From Wurfbainia villosa (Eukaryota > Streptophyta > Magnoliopsida > Zingiberales > Zingiberaceae), in assembly GCA_025175895.1 (NCBI GenBank), contig CM046004.1, forward strand, positions 310,001 to 374,000: a stretch of DNA of 64,000 nt, read 5' to 3'. Every line of letters starts with the position of its first letter. Position 1 is the first letter of the stretch. Of this stretch, positions 1 to 12,849 are shown piece by piece. A program made the translations under genes and the position numbers. The notes under the pieces were generated by a model. That model did no database searches, was not told the origin of the DNA, and saw only the letters and a program-made list of their open reading frames with translations.

Positions 1-323
1 AAGAGGTTCATGGCGGCGCCGAGGGAGAGCACGACCCACGGCGGGGTGACCTCGTTGATGAGGCCTGAGAGGATGCCGACGTTGGCGCCGAGGTCCTTGA
101 AGAAGGAGAGGGTGTTGAGGGTGGACTGGTCGTACCCCAGCGACGTCTTGATGTCCTTGGAGTAGATGGAGAAGATATAGGTGGCGCCGGCTGCCGCCAT
201 GATCAGGAACGAGGAGAAGAACATGAACCACCGGCCGCGCACCACCTGCACCACAAATCGGAAGAGATCCAGTTTCAAACCGTTGCCGCCGGTAGCGGCA
301 GCGCAGCCACCGGACATCTCCAT
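1..323 (-). CDS. Nodulin-like / MFS transporter, N-terminal part (cut by window edge)
   Basis: The reading frame starts at the ATG at 323-321 (MEMSGGC...) and runs open to base 1, about 107 codons. After a short glycine-rich leader come residues resembling the plant nodulin-like major facilitator family (Arabidopsis At2g39210/At2g28120 type): a VRGRWFMFFSSFLIMAAAG first membrane helix, then YIFSIYSKDIK, LGYDQSTLN, SFFKDLGANVG and NEVTPPWVV. These proteins are multi-spanning membrane proteins, usually about 550-600 residues, with no firmly established substrate. The next ATG two codons in could also serve as start. Codon use is GC-rich, unlike the AT-rich flank. The family assignment is firm; transport function is unknown. 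Confidence 0.85.
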   Translation of the reverse strand, partial: MEMSGGCAAATGGNGLKLDLFRFVVQVVRGRWFMFFSSFLIMAAAGATYIFSIYSKDIKTSLGYDQSTLNTLSFFKDLGANVGILSGLINEVTPPWVVLSLGAAMNL

Positions 324-1472
324 CTTCCTCTGTTTTATGCTCTGATCTGTACTTGTGAAACTATTTATAGATTCGATTCCATTGGATTTTAAAAGAGAGA
401 TTTGAAGTTGACTTATTGGAGAAATACTTTTTGTCAATTTTATTTGTTAATATATTTTAATTTTATGTGCATTATTAATCAAATTAAACATCAATATCAT
501 TTTCTAAATTCCATCGATTTAAGTTTCATGGAATGGGAATGGAATGGGAAGTAGAAAGTTCATGCCTCATGCAAGGGAGATAATTGCCATCTCAAGTTTA
601 TATTTTAGATTTTTTTTTTCTTTTTATTATTTTCAAATTTAGTTTATAAATTTGAGTTTGATGTCTCAGGCATAAGCTCGAGTTAGCTTGGGTACGGTGC
701 TCACGTGCATTGGGCTCGGGCTCCACTTACAAAATTAGATTTTCTAATCATAAATTTAACTTAAGCATACAAATATATTCTATACCAAACAAACTAATTG
801 AAGTATGAAAAATAACTTCAAATATTAATGAATATCAAAGTTAGGCCTTAATTTTTTGGCATAATTAGTTAACTCCGTGAGGATCTCGTCTTCTTGTCTC
901 ACAATATTAATTCATTCTAAAAGTTGCTTTCTATATTAAAAACAATATATACAAAATTAAAACTATATAAATATGCCTATAAACCAAGTTCTTCTCTAAT
1001 ATTAAAATTATGTTCTTTCCCCTTGTGAACAAATCAATGAGGTGATTTGATGTTATATTGTATGAATGAATAATGACTCATCAAGTAGAGTAACCAAACA
1101 AAAAGGAGGTTGGCAATCTTCCATATCAATCTCTTCAACAAAAAAAAAACAAAAACAAAAAACAATTTTAAAGTTTTCTTCATCAAACAGTTCGCATTTC
1201 TATCCAGAAAAAAAAAAAAAAAAGGTATTTTCAAACAGGGCTTGACCTGCTTAAACTGGTTCGATTGCACAAATACAAATACTTATGGTGGAACTGAATT
1301 CAAAACACTAAATCAGGGTTTTAAAACACTTCCCGGGAGAAACTTAAACATGCAAACCTCATGAACATTTTATATAGCGAAGAATCAAATTTACAGACAG
1401 TGGAAGCAGTTTGGATCCAATGATAACAATAAAGAATCAGTGTGTGTATATGTTTACCATCTGTATCGTCTG
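324..1472. other. Intergenic spacer
   Basis: This is an AT-rich spacer between the transporter start and the 3' end of the aspartic protease gene. It has poly-A runs near 1140 and 1206. No convincing exon was seen; the short open frames around 1034-1364 have no recognisable protein similarity. The transporter promoter and the protease 3' UTR should both lie here. Confidence 0.6.
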
Positions 1473-4400
1473 CTATCTTAGTAATCTGTTTGCAAAAAGT
1501 ATACAGACAAGAACAAATCCGGTCATTGTCCAAAGTAGTTTATCGTAAACGATCCGTGAGGATCGGCTAATCTCGATTTGGGCGGCGTTCAGGAACTGGT
1601 CCTGGTTCTTACCAGATGATGATGTGCTGACATTTACAGACTGAGAACCTGAAGAGAAGATTGGGAGGACAAGGTCTCAGCATTCTCGCAAAAGAGAAGC
1701 AACTGATCATGTATAAGAGCAATAGATAGAAGAATCGTCGGCGATTAGAGACTTACAGTCGTAGCTCTGCCAACCAACACGCTGATTTGCCAAATCATAC
1801 ACCACTATCTTATCCTTTAGAACAAGGTCTGCAGAGCAGAAGGCACATTGTGTTAATTACACAGTACGCATCGTAACGATATATCATGATTAACCCTTTA
1901 ACTTGCTAAACTTTCGATATAAGAAGTTTCAAGAAAATGAAATTCTGTCACTTTAGTCTCTACATGACGATGTGAAATGAAGGTTTAGTCGACAAACCTC
2001 CTAGAATTGTTACTCCTGACCCGTGGTTGTTTTGCAAGCCTAAACACCATATGTCTGTATAATCCTGCACGTCGAAGCCGAAGCGACCTATCAGATGCTT
2101 TGTGACGTAGCAATAAACTTGTGGATGCCACAAAACTAAGAATGCATGAATAAGGTCAGTGGGCAACTTACAACAATGCCTTGTTTTAATAGATATTCCT
2201 CAGGCGTTAGCAACATGGATGCACCACCCTTAAAGTTCAATGTGATCGAAGGAAATGATTCGCCGAGACTGCAATTGAGAGATTCAAAAACAATTAAGGC
2301 AGCATGTTGTTATACAAGTCAGATTGTTTGAAAGACAAAGAAGCACATCAGTGTGTTGCAAAAACCTTCTGGAAGTTACGAAACACTCATTTCCACTGCC
2401 AGTGGAGATTGAACGCACTGATGATGAAACAGAAGCGAGCATCTACGAATACACACGAGGACTATTATTATGACAGCAATATAGATCCATAATAGCTTTG
2501 CCTCAGAAGCAACAAGTCAACTTACCGCATTAATCAAAGTAAAGTAAATCTGTTCGGCAAGGTAAACCAATGTAGTCCCGGAGTCGACAATGGTCCCTTG
2601 CGAGGTTGTCGTGGTGAACGCCGATTGGTCAATGGATAGAATCTGATCATTGACAGCAATGCTTTCTAAATAAACATTGTAATGAGGCCTGATGGGCAAA
2701 CTGAGGCAGTCAGCATGTGTAAAAAACTAAAAAAGAAAATTGCAAGATTGAAAGAGCAAAGGGAAAATATCCAAAGATGGTTGTCCAAAACATCATAGGC
2801 AAATTCATACCGGTGATATTCATCATAAAATAACTAGAACACCTAAAAGTATTACTTAGAAGTCAATAGGCAAGAACTTCTGCACATTCTTGAATTTTTA
2901 AAAGGTGCTCATTGATTAAGAAAACAATATGAGATGATTTCCTAGTTAAGAAGAAATGGATTGTTTTAATCATGAGAAAAATGCTTCAAATTTCACCGAT
3001 TTTTAATGTGATTAGAGAAGAATCCAGTTGCTTTTTCTAATAGAAGGAGAAAATCTTGTATCAAGAAAACTTACTGTGCCGGAACAAGAGGGGTATAGGC
3101 AATACCCGGTGCCAAAATCTCTCCGAGAACCAATATGCCTCCACCGTCGTCTGAACCCTTCAAGCAGTGAGAAAAAACTGGAGGTGCAACACCCATAGCC
3201 GACAATTGTGAAATCACAGATAATCCATTCTGTCCAAACCCCAAAATTCCACCAACTGCCTTGTCTGACTTGGTCAAATCTCCAGTCTGAGAGTTGCTAC
3301 AACTGTACAAAAGCTATTTTTGAATCAGTAAATGTTTGTGATAATTTACTTATATTAACTCAAAGAGCAGGCGGAAAAGCATTCGATTTAACCAGTGTTG
3401 GAAAAAAATGAGTAATGAGGAAAGCAAATATCTATCAATCTAAATGACATATAACTAGTAATCGATTAGGGAAACATAGACAGCCCACCTACACTCGGTA
3501 ACCAGTTTGCTGCATAAAATCTATGAAATGAGTACCCTTTCTCACAAAATACAAGAACTAAAAGAAGCCAATTTCCTTTTTTCAGACTGAATCGACATTG
3601 GGTTTCCATTTTTGTGCAAAAAATATTTTGTGGAAGAAGGCATGAGTAGGAAAGTTATGGTTCCTACGAGTTGTTGTCCTTGAGTATATGAAGCTAAAAT
3701 TGTTTTATATAAGTTTGCACAGTTTAGAGACACTCTTATCTCTTTTTAACGGTATATGCTAAAATCAAAATTTCCTATTGCATTATGTGATAATGCATAT
3801 ATGAGGGATATGATCCATCCAAACTGAGAAATGAAATTAAACACAGACACAGCACAGAAATAACACATATAAAGGGCAGCTTGATCCATGAAGCTTCCGC
3901 CAATGTATGGTAAGCGTCAAACTATATTGGATCTATTGTATGCAACTGTATCCTACATTGCAAAAGATTGTTTCCACAAAGATACACATATAAGTAAATG
4001 AAATAATATAGGGTCTAATTTTTTGCCTTAAACTAGACACATCGATCAATTTAAGTTTCAACAAGTATTTGTACCCGAAAACAATTTGAGCAGAGGAATT
4101 CAAAGACTCTGAATTTCCTGTAACTGTATCGAATTGTATAGTATCATGCACATAGAAACCGGCAGTGCCACTCCCATCACCATACTGGAAGGAGTAACTA
4201 CAAGCATTTCCTGAAGAACCGATTGCACAAAAGGCCTCGCCATTTTGGACGGCAGAGGTACAAAGATCATCAAAGCAAGAAATAACTGAAGATGTGAATG
4301 ATTTGTCAGGTTCATAGAACTCCAATTGGATCTGCATATGACCAAATGAGAGTTTATGCATACAGTCTACCTCAAATGGGTAAAATGCTAGACAAATTAT

Positions 4401-5311
4401 CACTCAAGTAATAGGAAACATATTCAGGAAATCAAAATAACATGGACTGGTAAAAGCAATGAACAAAGGAATAGTCATTGGAATGCAAAATGGCTTACAT
4501 CCAGTCCGCTAGACGTCGGACACCCATCACATGGATTGCAAGTTACCCACAAGACATCACTCCCTGTATCAATTTGAACATCGTATTCTTTTGCTGGGTT
4601 CCCCAGTTTCACGCGAGTATAATAAAGCCTGAAGTCAAATGCCCAGATTAGCACAGATGATTGCACAAATCTTCAACAAGTACCCTGAACTAATTCCATT
4701 CACCAAGAGATATAAGGAGAATCGTATAAATGATTCCGGGCCAAACAAAAAAAAAGGCGGGGAAACAAATTTTGTAATTAATAACGCAGGTTTGCTCAAG
4801 AAGAAAAAGCTAATTTTACCATGGTCCTGATGGAACTCCTAGAAGACGAAGAACGATATTCCATGAGTGAACATTTAGGAGAACAAAGAATCGAACTAAT
4901 ATGAAGCAGCCACAATGCGTATTATCAAAGCAAGCCGCCGGAATCCCTCAACAATTTCGAACCACGGGAATGGAAAGAAAAAAAAAACAAGATTCCTTTT
5001 TGGGGCAAAAAAAAAAGGAACTTTCGGCAACGAAAAAGGTTTACATACCCTACGGTGAAGGGGTTGGAGGATCCCTCGACAGGGAAATTCACCAAGCCGG
5101 AGGCGGCGAGCAGGGACCGCCCGTGGCGGGCGCGGTCGCGGGCAAGGAGATGGCCGCGGTGGACGCCTCGCGGAGGCAGCGACCTAAGGAGTTTCAAGCT
5201 GGCCGGGAACGCGTCGGCCATGGGGTGGATGGCGACCAAGGCCACGGCGGCAGCGACAAAGAGGATCACGATCACCGGCGGAAGCCGCATCGCCCTCCCG
5301 CCAACGGCCAT
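1473..5311 (-). CDS. A1-family aspartic protease, signal peptide plus C-terminal membrane anchor
   Basis: Ten exons: 5311-5049, 4628-4499, 4331-4075, 3302-3075, 2688-2526, 2442-2366, 2268-2172, 2064-1998, 1828-1757, 1648-1473. They join in phase to 509 residues. The first catalytic motif is DTGSD (Asp108) and the second DSGTT (Asp328). Other family landmarks are LYYTRVKLG, CSYSFQYGDGSGTAG, GDLTKSDKAVGGILGFG, HYNVYLESIAV, LNFKGGASM and LGDLVLKDKIVVYDLANQ. The protein begins with a hydrophobic signal segment (about residues 9-34) and ends with a hydrophobic stretch (about 488-507) that fits a membrane anchor or GPI signal. It most resembles the Arabidopsis At5g22850-type aspartic proteinase-like proteins of the secretory pathway. 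The start at 5311 is the first ATG; the in-frame ATG at 5290 would also leave the signal peptide intact. Exon 6 uses a weak donor (AAG|GTTTTTG). Substrate is unknown. Confidence 0.9.
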
Positions 5312-5754
5312 CCTCGCTCCTCCTGTCCGGTATCAGGTTGCCGCCCAACGTAAAGGAGGAAGAGGGGAGGAAGGAAGGGGATTACGCCATCGTCATGGCC
5401 AATTTGGCAGCATTTATATGCCCTCGTTTCTTCTTCTTCCTTCCTCCACTACCCTCGCTATTTAGAGCCTTTTCCTATTTACTAAATAAATATCATTTTT
5501 CAAAAATAGATAAAAAAGAATGGGAAGGAAGGATGACTTGGCGTCAAGAGCAGGATATTGTTGGATGACGTGGAGGTCTATGATGAGGGACAAGATTTGA
5601 CGGAATTTAGGCCATGTCCTTCTCACCGCTGAAAATAAATTTTAATCGGAATATATATACAAGTTTGATATTTCCGAGCATGGTTCCCTATTAAATGTAC
5701 AGTGCTTCTTCTACCATGATTTCTTTCGGCCGCAGTTTGATTGCGTCAGTGACC

Positions 5755-6262
5755 GATCGAATCGTGATCAGATTCCGGACGAATCGCAATCAAAAACGGC
5801 TACGATCTGAGTGGACTCTGGTGTCGGTCGGACTGCGATCGGAATTGTCGGACCGCCGTCGGATTCCGACCGGATCGTGGTCGGAATTCGACCTCCCGTC
5901 GACGATTTCGAGCAGCGTCGTGGCGTGATTACTGTGCATTTCTTATTCATCGCTCACGAGGTGCATATTTGAGGGTGCTCCTAAATCCATCAGGATCGTC
6001 GTCGTCAGCGCCACCATCGTCCGATCGACCGAACCATAGTCGAATTCCGATCGAATTACAGTCGCAATCGCGATCGATTCCTATCGCAATTCGATCACGA
6101 TCCAATCGACATCAGAGTTCGACCGAATCACAGGTGAATTCTGATCAAATTACGATCGAAAATGACCGTGATTGCAACCGTTAGTAGTCGCGATACTGAC
6201 GACCGTAATTCAATCAGATTTCGATCGTAATATGATCTCAATTCGATCGTGATCTGATCACG
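5755..6262. repeat. GATC-rich degenerate repeat island
   Basis: Short words such as CGATCG, GAATTCCGATCG, TCGAATTC and TGATCA recur irregularly on both strands. I count 18 GATC tetramers in about 508 bp, where about two would be expected by chance. The unit looks like a degenerate 10-14 base word rather than a clean tandem repeat. The island has higher GC content than its AT-rich surroundings. The short open frames in it have no family resemblance and are probably a by-product of the repeat. Confidence 0.6.
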
Positions 6263-7179
6263 GCTGGTTTAAATTAAGGAATTTTTGGTGGTTTGTTATA
6301 AAATCAAGGCTTAATTGGGCAATTCTGTAACTTTTATTTGTGACAATTTTTATTAAATTAATATGATTGTTAGGTTTCGTATTGTCGATCTTAACTACTG
6401 CAATTAATTAAAGGTTACATGGTTTAATTGTCTCATGAGTGGCTTGTGAATGAGTGGTAATATTCATTTTCATGACCATTAAAATATAAAAATACGATGA
6501 GTTAATTTTTAAAAAATGATTAAAAAATTCTAAAGACGAGGCAAAATTAATAATATATTAGTTTAATGTTTCCTTAATTTTTTTTTATTTATATTCATAA
6601 TTCATTCGCTATAAAAAATAACTCAAAATAATAAAAACAATAAGTAAGTATATATTCTTTAGAAATTAAAAATTACATTTAGATATGCCCTTCAAAGTTT
6701 TAGTTTTACAAAAATAGCCCTTCAAATTATATCATAACAAGTTATAGGTGTGATTAGCATTGAGAAAATGGATATGTAAAGAGTCAAATTAAAAAAAAAA
6801 AAAAAAATCTATAGACATTCAAGTGATCAGTAGTAATATAAAAACTCAACTTAGGATAATATAATAATAAAATAGCAGCAAGTTATGAAGTAAAAAATAT
6901 TTTTAGTGGATCATTTGCTCCAAAAAGAAGAAAACAACGAGATTGACAAGGTGAGAGGGACAAGGATGAACTTTCATGTTTGGTCGTGCATTTTAAAAAT
7001 AGTTCTTCATATTTTGCTAAGTTTTAATATTAGTAAATAAATGGAGTAAATTAGAACTCTTGACAGTTTATTTTTAATATGAGAATTTTCAAAAGGCAAA
7101 ATAATTAATTCCTTGAAAAATGTTTTTTAAAATCCATAAAATAAAAGGATCCGTGAAATAAGAAAAAAGAAGCCATTTT

Positions 7180-7183
<4 letters not shown>

Positions 7184-7210
<27 letters not shown>
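7184..7210. repeat. (TC)n microsatellite in the UBC16 5' leader
   Basis: An uninterrupted TC run lies about 60 bases upstream of the E2 start codon at 7269. CT tracts of this kind are common in plant 5' leaders and core promoters. Confidence 0.9.
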
Positions 7211-7213
<3 letters not shown>

Positions 7214-7268
7214 CGCCTCCTGCTCCTCCTCCACCTCCCTCCCACGGTACCACCGCCGTTGCCGAAGC

Positions 7269-10000
7269 ATGACCAGCTCCTCCGCTCCTTCTCGTAAGGT
7301 CAGTCCGATCCTCCTCTTCACACTCTCCCTCTCTAATCTGCTTCAATCTCCCTTCTTTCGTCACTCTTCGTAAAATCCCCCTTCTAAGCGCAACGAATTT
7401 GGTCGGATCCTTCGCAGGCGCTGAGTAAGATAGCGTGCAACAGGCTCCAGAAGGAGCTGGTGGAATGGCAGGTCACCCCCCCTTCTGGATTCAAGCACAA
7501 GGTCACCGATAACCTCCCAAGGTTGGCCCTTTACCGTTTCCCTCACTTTCGTCCATCCGATTCTCACTTCCTGGATCAATTTTCACTTTTTACTTGTTCT
7601 CCGTGAGCAAAGGTGGGTTATTGAAGTGGTTGGAGCGCCGGGGACGCTGTATGCGAACGAGACGTACCAGCTTCAGGTCGATTTTCCCGAGCATTACCCC
7701 ATGGAAGCCCCGCAGGTGACGAGTTCTTTACTGTTTGTTTCCTAACTTTGCGCCTTTTGCGATTTCTTTTGATATTTCTGGTTACTTTGTCTCCATTAGG
7801 TCATATTTCTTCACCCTGCGCCTCTTCATCCGCATATCTATAGCAACGGGCACATCTGCTTAGGTAAACATCAGTTTGTGTCGGTATGAAGATCTTGATC
7901 TGATTGAGTATCAGTGATCTTATCATCCTTGCTTCCACTGACAATTTGCATATATATTCTCTATAAAGGTATCTGATTAATTTGTTGGAAATACATGCCC
8001 CTTTCTCTGAATTTTGCTTGTCTGATGAGCTGTGCCCTTTCTGATTTGTTTACTTTATTCAATTACAAAAAGTCTTAGGAATACTTCTGTTTGTTAATTC
8101 TCCCACTATTAGATTTCCATTGAGTAATCTCATGTTAAATCACCATCATAATCCACTGCGTTAGTCTAAACTATTTGGCTTCAGCTTGAGGAATGCCATC
8201 TCCTTTTCTCTCATTCTACTAATAATACAATAAACTGGCATAAAAGGCACTGTATGAGGATTGACCCCGATATTGAGGATGTCAGAAGATGGCTCTACCA
8301 TCTAACACAGCATGCCGTGCCATGCTTACTTCTTTTTAGGCTATACATCCTTTCAGCCTGGCATATACTTTTGTGACTTAAGGAAATTTTCAGATAATTT
8401 TAGCTCGCCTCTCTTCTTAATGCACATCTTCCATCTGAGAACTGAAAAGAAAAGAATTCTTTACAAACAAACTTATGATATATCCTGTCTGTCAGCTAGT
8501 CTACGAGGGAGTTCTACAATAAGTGATTGAGCATATAAATATGGAAATCCAATATTTCTTTTGTCACTGATCTTTTTTTCCTAATTGTTCAAAGTCCTTG
8601 CCGTTGTATTCTTCTCACTTTTTCTTTTTTCAGTTGCAAGGTTCATAGTGTAAAGGTTGGTTTCAGAATTCAGTTTGGTACCAGATTGAAGTATAACTGT
8701 AGAGATTTGTGGTATTTCACATTTAGTTTAGATTTTTTTGCTGAAGAAATGCAACAAGAAACTTATGAATGATAGAAAATCACCAAAATAAAAAAGTATA
8801 AAGGACAGATGCTCCCTCCCTAGGCTTGATGAAGTAAACGATAATTACTTTAGGTTAAAAGGTAATCTGAAGTCATTATGTTATGCTTGGTTCTCTACTG
8901 AAAATTATTTGATAGACTTGATTGACAATCTGATGCCATTTGGTGGGATTATCTGAGATTACCTAAGCAGAAGGGTTTTCACATGTGATTTGGGAATAAC
9001 TAATCCTTGTCAATGCTGGTACCTTATATCAAAATGCTTTTTAACATTTGACCACTCAAATAAATACGACGAATCAGAAGCCATGGACCATCAAAGTTAT
9101 GCTGAATATGGAAGCTCTTTTGTTCCTAGCCATTTTCCTTTGCAAATCTTTACCATGGAGGGAAAAAACCTTCTAATCTATATCTACCTAAAGATCGTCT
9201 CTTTGTTCAACGGGTGCATCACTTGGAGTAGAGCTGAAAATGAGCCAAGCTGCTCATGTTATTTAGGAGCTTGGTTCAGTAATCTGAACTTTGGTATTAG
9301 GCCCAGTAGCTAAAACATAAATGATTTAGTTCGAAGAGTAATAATGAAGATAGTTTTGTATGAAATGGTATAGAAAGGCGAAAAGCAAGATGCAGAAAAT
9401 ATTGTTATTAAAAGAGGAGATTAGAATGTGGTAGAAGTAGAATTGCGAGAAGAATTTAATAGTTTTTATCCTAAAATCATGGAGAAGTACTTCCACGTGA
9501 AGTAGCTTGGTTGAAGTGCCTTGTCGATAGATGTGCATCTATGTTTCTTTCGTACGATACAATTTTGTGATGGTGTTGGAACCTTGCTAACAATGCTGTA
9601 ACTTGTGGACTCCATTGAATGTATCGTTGCTGCTAAACCTTTTAAATTGTACTATACTACTATGTTCCTGTATCCATGAAGTACAGTGAACATTTTTCCG
9701 AGAATTACTCTCTTGATGTTTCTGGTGGCAGATATACTTTACGACTCTTGGTCGCCAGCAATGACAGTGAGCTCTATTTGCATCAGCATCTTATCCATGT
9801 TGTCGAGCTCAACTGCAAAGGTACATCTACACATCCCTGTGTATTCATGACCACCTCCATATATACCGATTAATTAATACGAACACTTTTCTTTTCTGTG
9901 GCAGCAATGCCCTGCCGATAATGACCGGTATGTGAAGAACTGTAGGAACGGTCGGTCTCCTAAAGAGACTAGATGGTGGTTCCACGACGACAAGGTATGA
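7269..10000 (+). CDS. UBC16: Ubiquitin-conjugating enzyme E2, UBC16/UBC15-18 type
   Basis: Six exons: 7269-7298, 7418-7521, 7613-7715, 7800-7863, 9732-9820, 9905-10000. They join in phase to 161 residues, the length of Arabidopsis UBC16. The protein starts MTSSSAPSRK and ends WWFHDDKV, both typical of this subgroup. The UBC fold is clear: LQKELVEWQVTPPSGF, APGTLYANETYQLQVDFPEHYPMEAP, then HPHIYSNGHICLDILYDSWSPA. Cys99 in the HICL motif is the ubiquitin thioester site. The family accepts ubiquitin from an E1 and passes it to an E3 or substrate, in cytosol or nucleus. Intron 4 is long (7864-9731, 1868 bp); the others are about 80-120 bp. All introns are GT-AG. Which of UBC15-18 is the true orthologue cannot be settled by eye. 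Confidence 0.95.
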
Positions 10001-10579
10001 TTGCTCCTGACGCTGCTCCATTCGCATGCTAGAAATCCCTGCCCGCCATTCGACATTGCCTTCGGAGAGCAGGATGATCAAGTCATGCAAGGTTTCAGAT
10101 TGTGTTCCAGTTTGCATAATCAGGTATCTGTAAAGAAAATAAAGCAATAAGCATGAATCTCGATATATATCCCACTAGAGAAGCACTTGGAACTCTTGGG
10201 GTCAAGTATGTATATAAATGCTCCATGACAGTGGACATGCCACCTGTGCGCCACGTCATCTTTCCATTGTGTCATAAGTAGATTGACAATATATAGACCT
10301 GATTATTAAATCATAATCACGCACTCGTAGCTCACTCAAACAGGTCAGATTAGATTTTTATCACATGATTGTGCATGAAGAAATAGGAAGATTACTATTT
10401 TTTTTTGTATACATCCTCAATATTTTTTGAATTTATTATATATTTTCATTTGAAATCTTCACAAATAATCATTTCATCACTCAAGATTACTTTTTTTTTT
10501 TTTTTTTTTTAAAACTTTCCTACAGTTTTAAAATAATAAAAATGCATCCATAATGGTATTTTGAAAATAAAAAAAAAAT

Positions 10580-10615
10580 GTTTTGACTTTTTAAAAAAGA
10601 GGGTGTTCTTTTGAC
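10580..10615 (+). mobile_element. MITE right-terminus remnant
   Basis: This stretch closely resembles the right end of the complete MITE at 54981-55456: GTTTTGAC, a T/A run, then a GAGGG-like block and CTTTTGA. The internal AT-rich sequence downstream (to about 10890, where a further end-like AATGCCCTTT occurs) also resembles the MITE interior. No matching left end was found, so this is treated as a relic. Confidence 0.4.
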
Positions 10616-12046
10616 AAAAATAATAATAAAGAGCACCCGTTTCATTTTCAATTTTATCAAATTTAAATAATTTTAGTTAAGTTGGTAAAATATTATTTTA
10701 ATAAATTATAATAATTTTGATTAAATTATAGCAATTTTGATCTGTATTGTAGTATTTACGTTATAAGTTGCTATAACAATAGGATATTTTACGTTTTAGT
10801 TGCGTTATGACAATAGGATATTTTTAAGATGAGAAAAACATTGAAGTATTATTTTTACATTTTTTAAAGAGATAGAGAGAATGCCCTTTAGATGAAAAGA
10901 ATAATAAGAAATGTAATTTTTTTTTTGCCTTAACTACACAATCATTATAGATTCATTGCAAATAATTTGACTCATCTGTGGTGTCATTTCTGTCAATAAA
11001 AAATTATATAAACTAATTAAAAAAATATTATTATATATTTAAAAAAAATAATTTCACAATCTCGAAGATTACTTGTATCTTTAAAAAGATTAAGCTACGT
11101 AATATAAAATGTTCTTAAAATTAATTCAATTTGTTAAACAAATCAATCCGTGTCATTGCAAATAAGTGGGGCCGTTAATTTTATATTTGTTAATCTTATT
11201 TCAAATTGATTATTAGTAGCCCTAATCCTCATCACCTATGCTAGTCCACTTCACCACCAAGATGGAAATTAGGCAAAGAGTGTGGAATTCTTTGTCATAT
11301 CACCACCAAACTTTTCTATTTCAATGATAACAATAATAATTTAAATTTCACTAGACTAATTTTGAAAATAGACATTCTTCTTTCATATTTTGTTCATGGA
11401 ATAAATTTGGAGCACGAGATCGATATTGAAATTTATTCATTCGAACTCTGATCTTTTAATTTATCCTCTTGAGTATTTTACCACTCCATCACATCCGTGG
11501 AAGTGAATCTTATAAAATATAAAATTAATTAAAATTTAAATGCTTCATGGATTTCTCCAAAGCATCCAATCCATCACCAAATCCCACTAGCTTCCAACAG
11601 ATGAAAGATTTCCTCAAAAGTAATAAGTTGCATTGGTGATGGTGGAAAAGCAAGTGGAATCCTCAATGAAACCTTTCACAAGCACTTTGAACTTTGAAGG
11701 TCCATGTAGCCACTATTAAAGGGTAGTGACGAGGAAATCAACCATTACATTAAAGGAACAGAAGAGTTAAGGCTGAGATAGATACCATGTCTGTTTCCTA
11801 GTTACTGAGGTATTCGGGAGCTAGGGAGACGATTGGCCGGCATGTGTCTCAGACAACCTACAGGAACAGGAATATTGACTAATTTGCATCACTTCAAATC
11901 ACTCTTGCAACACGAGGAAGAAGGGATTAAAGACTCTTTTGGATTGAGAAATTTCTTTCTTCTGTATATTGTCCTCCTCCAGCTAGTAAATAGAATGTTG
12001 CAATTTTCTTCTCTTTCCATTTTCTATCTTCTATCTCTTCCCCTAG

Positions 12047-12055
12047 TATAAATAG
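12047..12055 (+). promoter_or_regulatory. Candidate TATA box with CT-rich upstream tract
   Basis: TATAAATAG follows a pyrimidine-rich block at about 12007-12044. The first downstream ATG (12135) opens only an 18-codon frame. No protein gene or recognisable microRNA follows, so this may drive a non-coding transcript or be coincidental. Confidence 0.3.
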
Positions 12056-12849
12056 ACCCTAGCGCAATCCAACTGATCAAAGAGTAAGAACACTACTAAG
12101 CTAGATTATAACATATTATATAGAGGAGCAATAAAATGGAGCGAATAATTAAGAAGACATTCGATTCCAAACTGGCTAGTCAGTTAAGATGAGAATACTC
12201 CCATCTTTCGATATATAAATATAGCAGATCACTGCATTTTGTCTGTGTGTGACTAATCGGCATGAAGAATCTTAACTTCAACATGCTCTCTCACACCCAT
12301 CTGCATCGGAACTGGAAGGTTTGAGTCTAACTTTGATTGGTGTCTGACTAAAATGTAGGACGTAATGAAGAACCACCACACTTGTCTAATTTTGCAGTAG
12401 GTTAGAGAAGCCTCCTGATGGAGAAATGGGCCACTAAGGAAGCACACACAAGTACTGGCACAGCCTTATCTTTGTTCTATCATAGAGGTCTGGTGGACAA
12501 CAACATGCAGGCATCAAGCAATGGCATGAAATGATCGAAAGTACAAACAAAGGGGAGACTCTTACCTAAATTAATTAAGTGGAATGATGAACCACAAAAC
12601 TCCACTGCCTGACTCATTCTCCATTCTTAACTTCACAAAGTTCTGCTTTGGTGACATCGATTAGATCTACTTCCCATTTGTGGATCACTGTTTGAGTAAC
12701 ATTTTAATACATTAGCACTCGCTCGAGGAAGAAGATACTGGAATTTGGTGCAGCTCGTACGTGTTCAGACCCTTGACAGGTGGTGAAGCTGATATGCAAG
12801 ATCTTTGCCAGAGGCAGCATTACTGATGAAGAAATCTCTTTTAAAGTCG

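Larger units (their letters stand above)
5312..7268. other. Divergent intergenic region between protease and E2 genes
   Basis: Both flanking genes are transcribed away from this spacer, so it should hold two promoters. Bases 5755-6262 form a GATC-rich degenerate repeat island, described separately. The rest, 6290-7130, is AT-rich with A and T runs. No gene was recognised. Confidence 0.6.
10001..12849. other. Convergent intergenic region between E2 and WRKY genes
   Basis: The two flanking genes end here. It holds the E2 3' UTR, a long AT-rich stretch (10380-11560) with a T-run at 10491-10512, and MITE terminus remnants near 10580 and 10850-10890. A CT-rich block followed by a TATA box lies at 12047. 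No coding gene was recognised. The open frame at 11833-12051 has no similarity I can name. Confidence 0.55.

Noticed and set aside
4901..5465. Plus-strand open frames opposite the protease first exon
   Set aside because: They are shadows of the GC-rich signal-peptide exon on the minus strand, whose family assignment is clear.
12060..12470. Possible microRNA precursor downstream of the TATA box
   Set aside because: No long hairpin and no conserved plant microRNA sequence was seen on reading.
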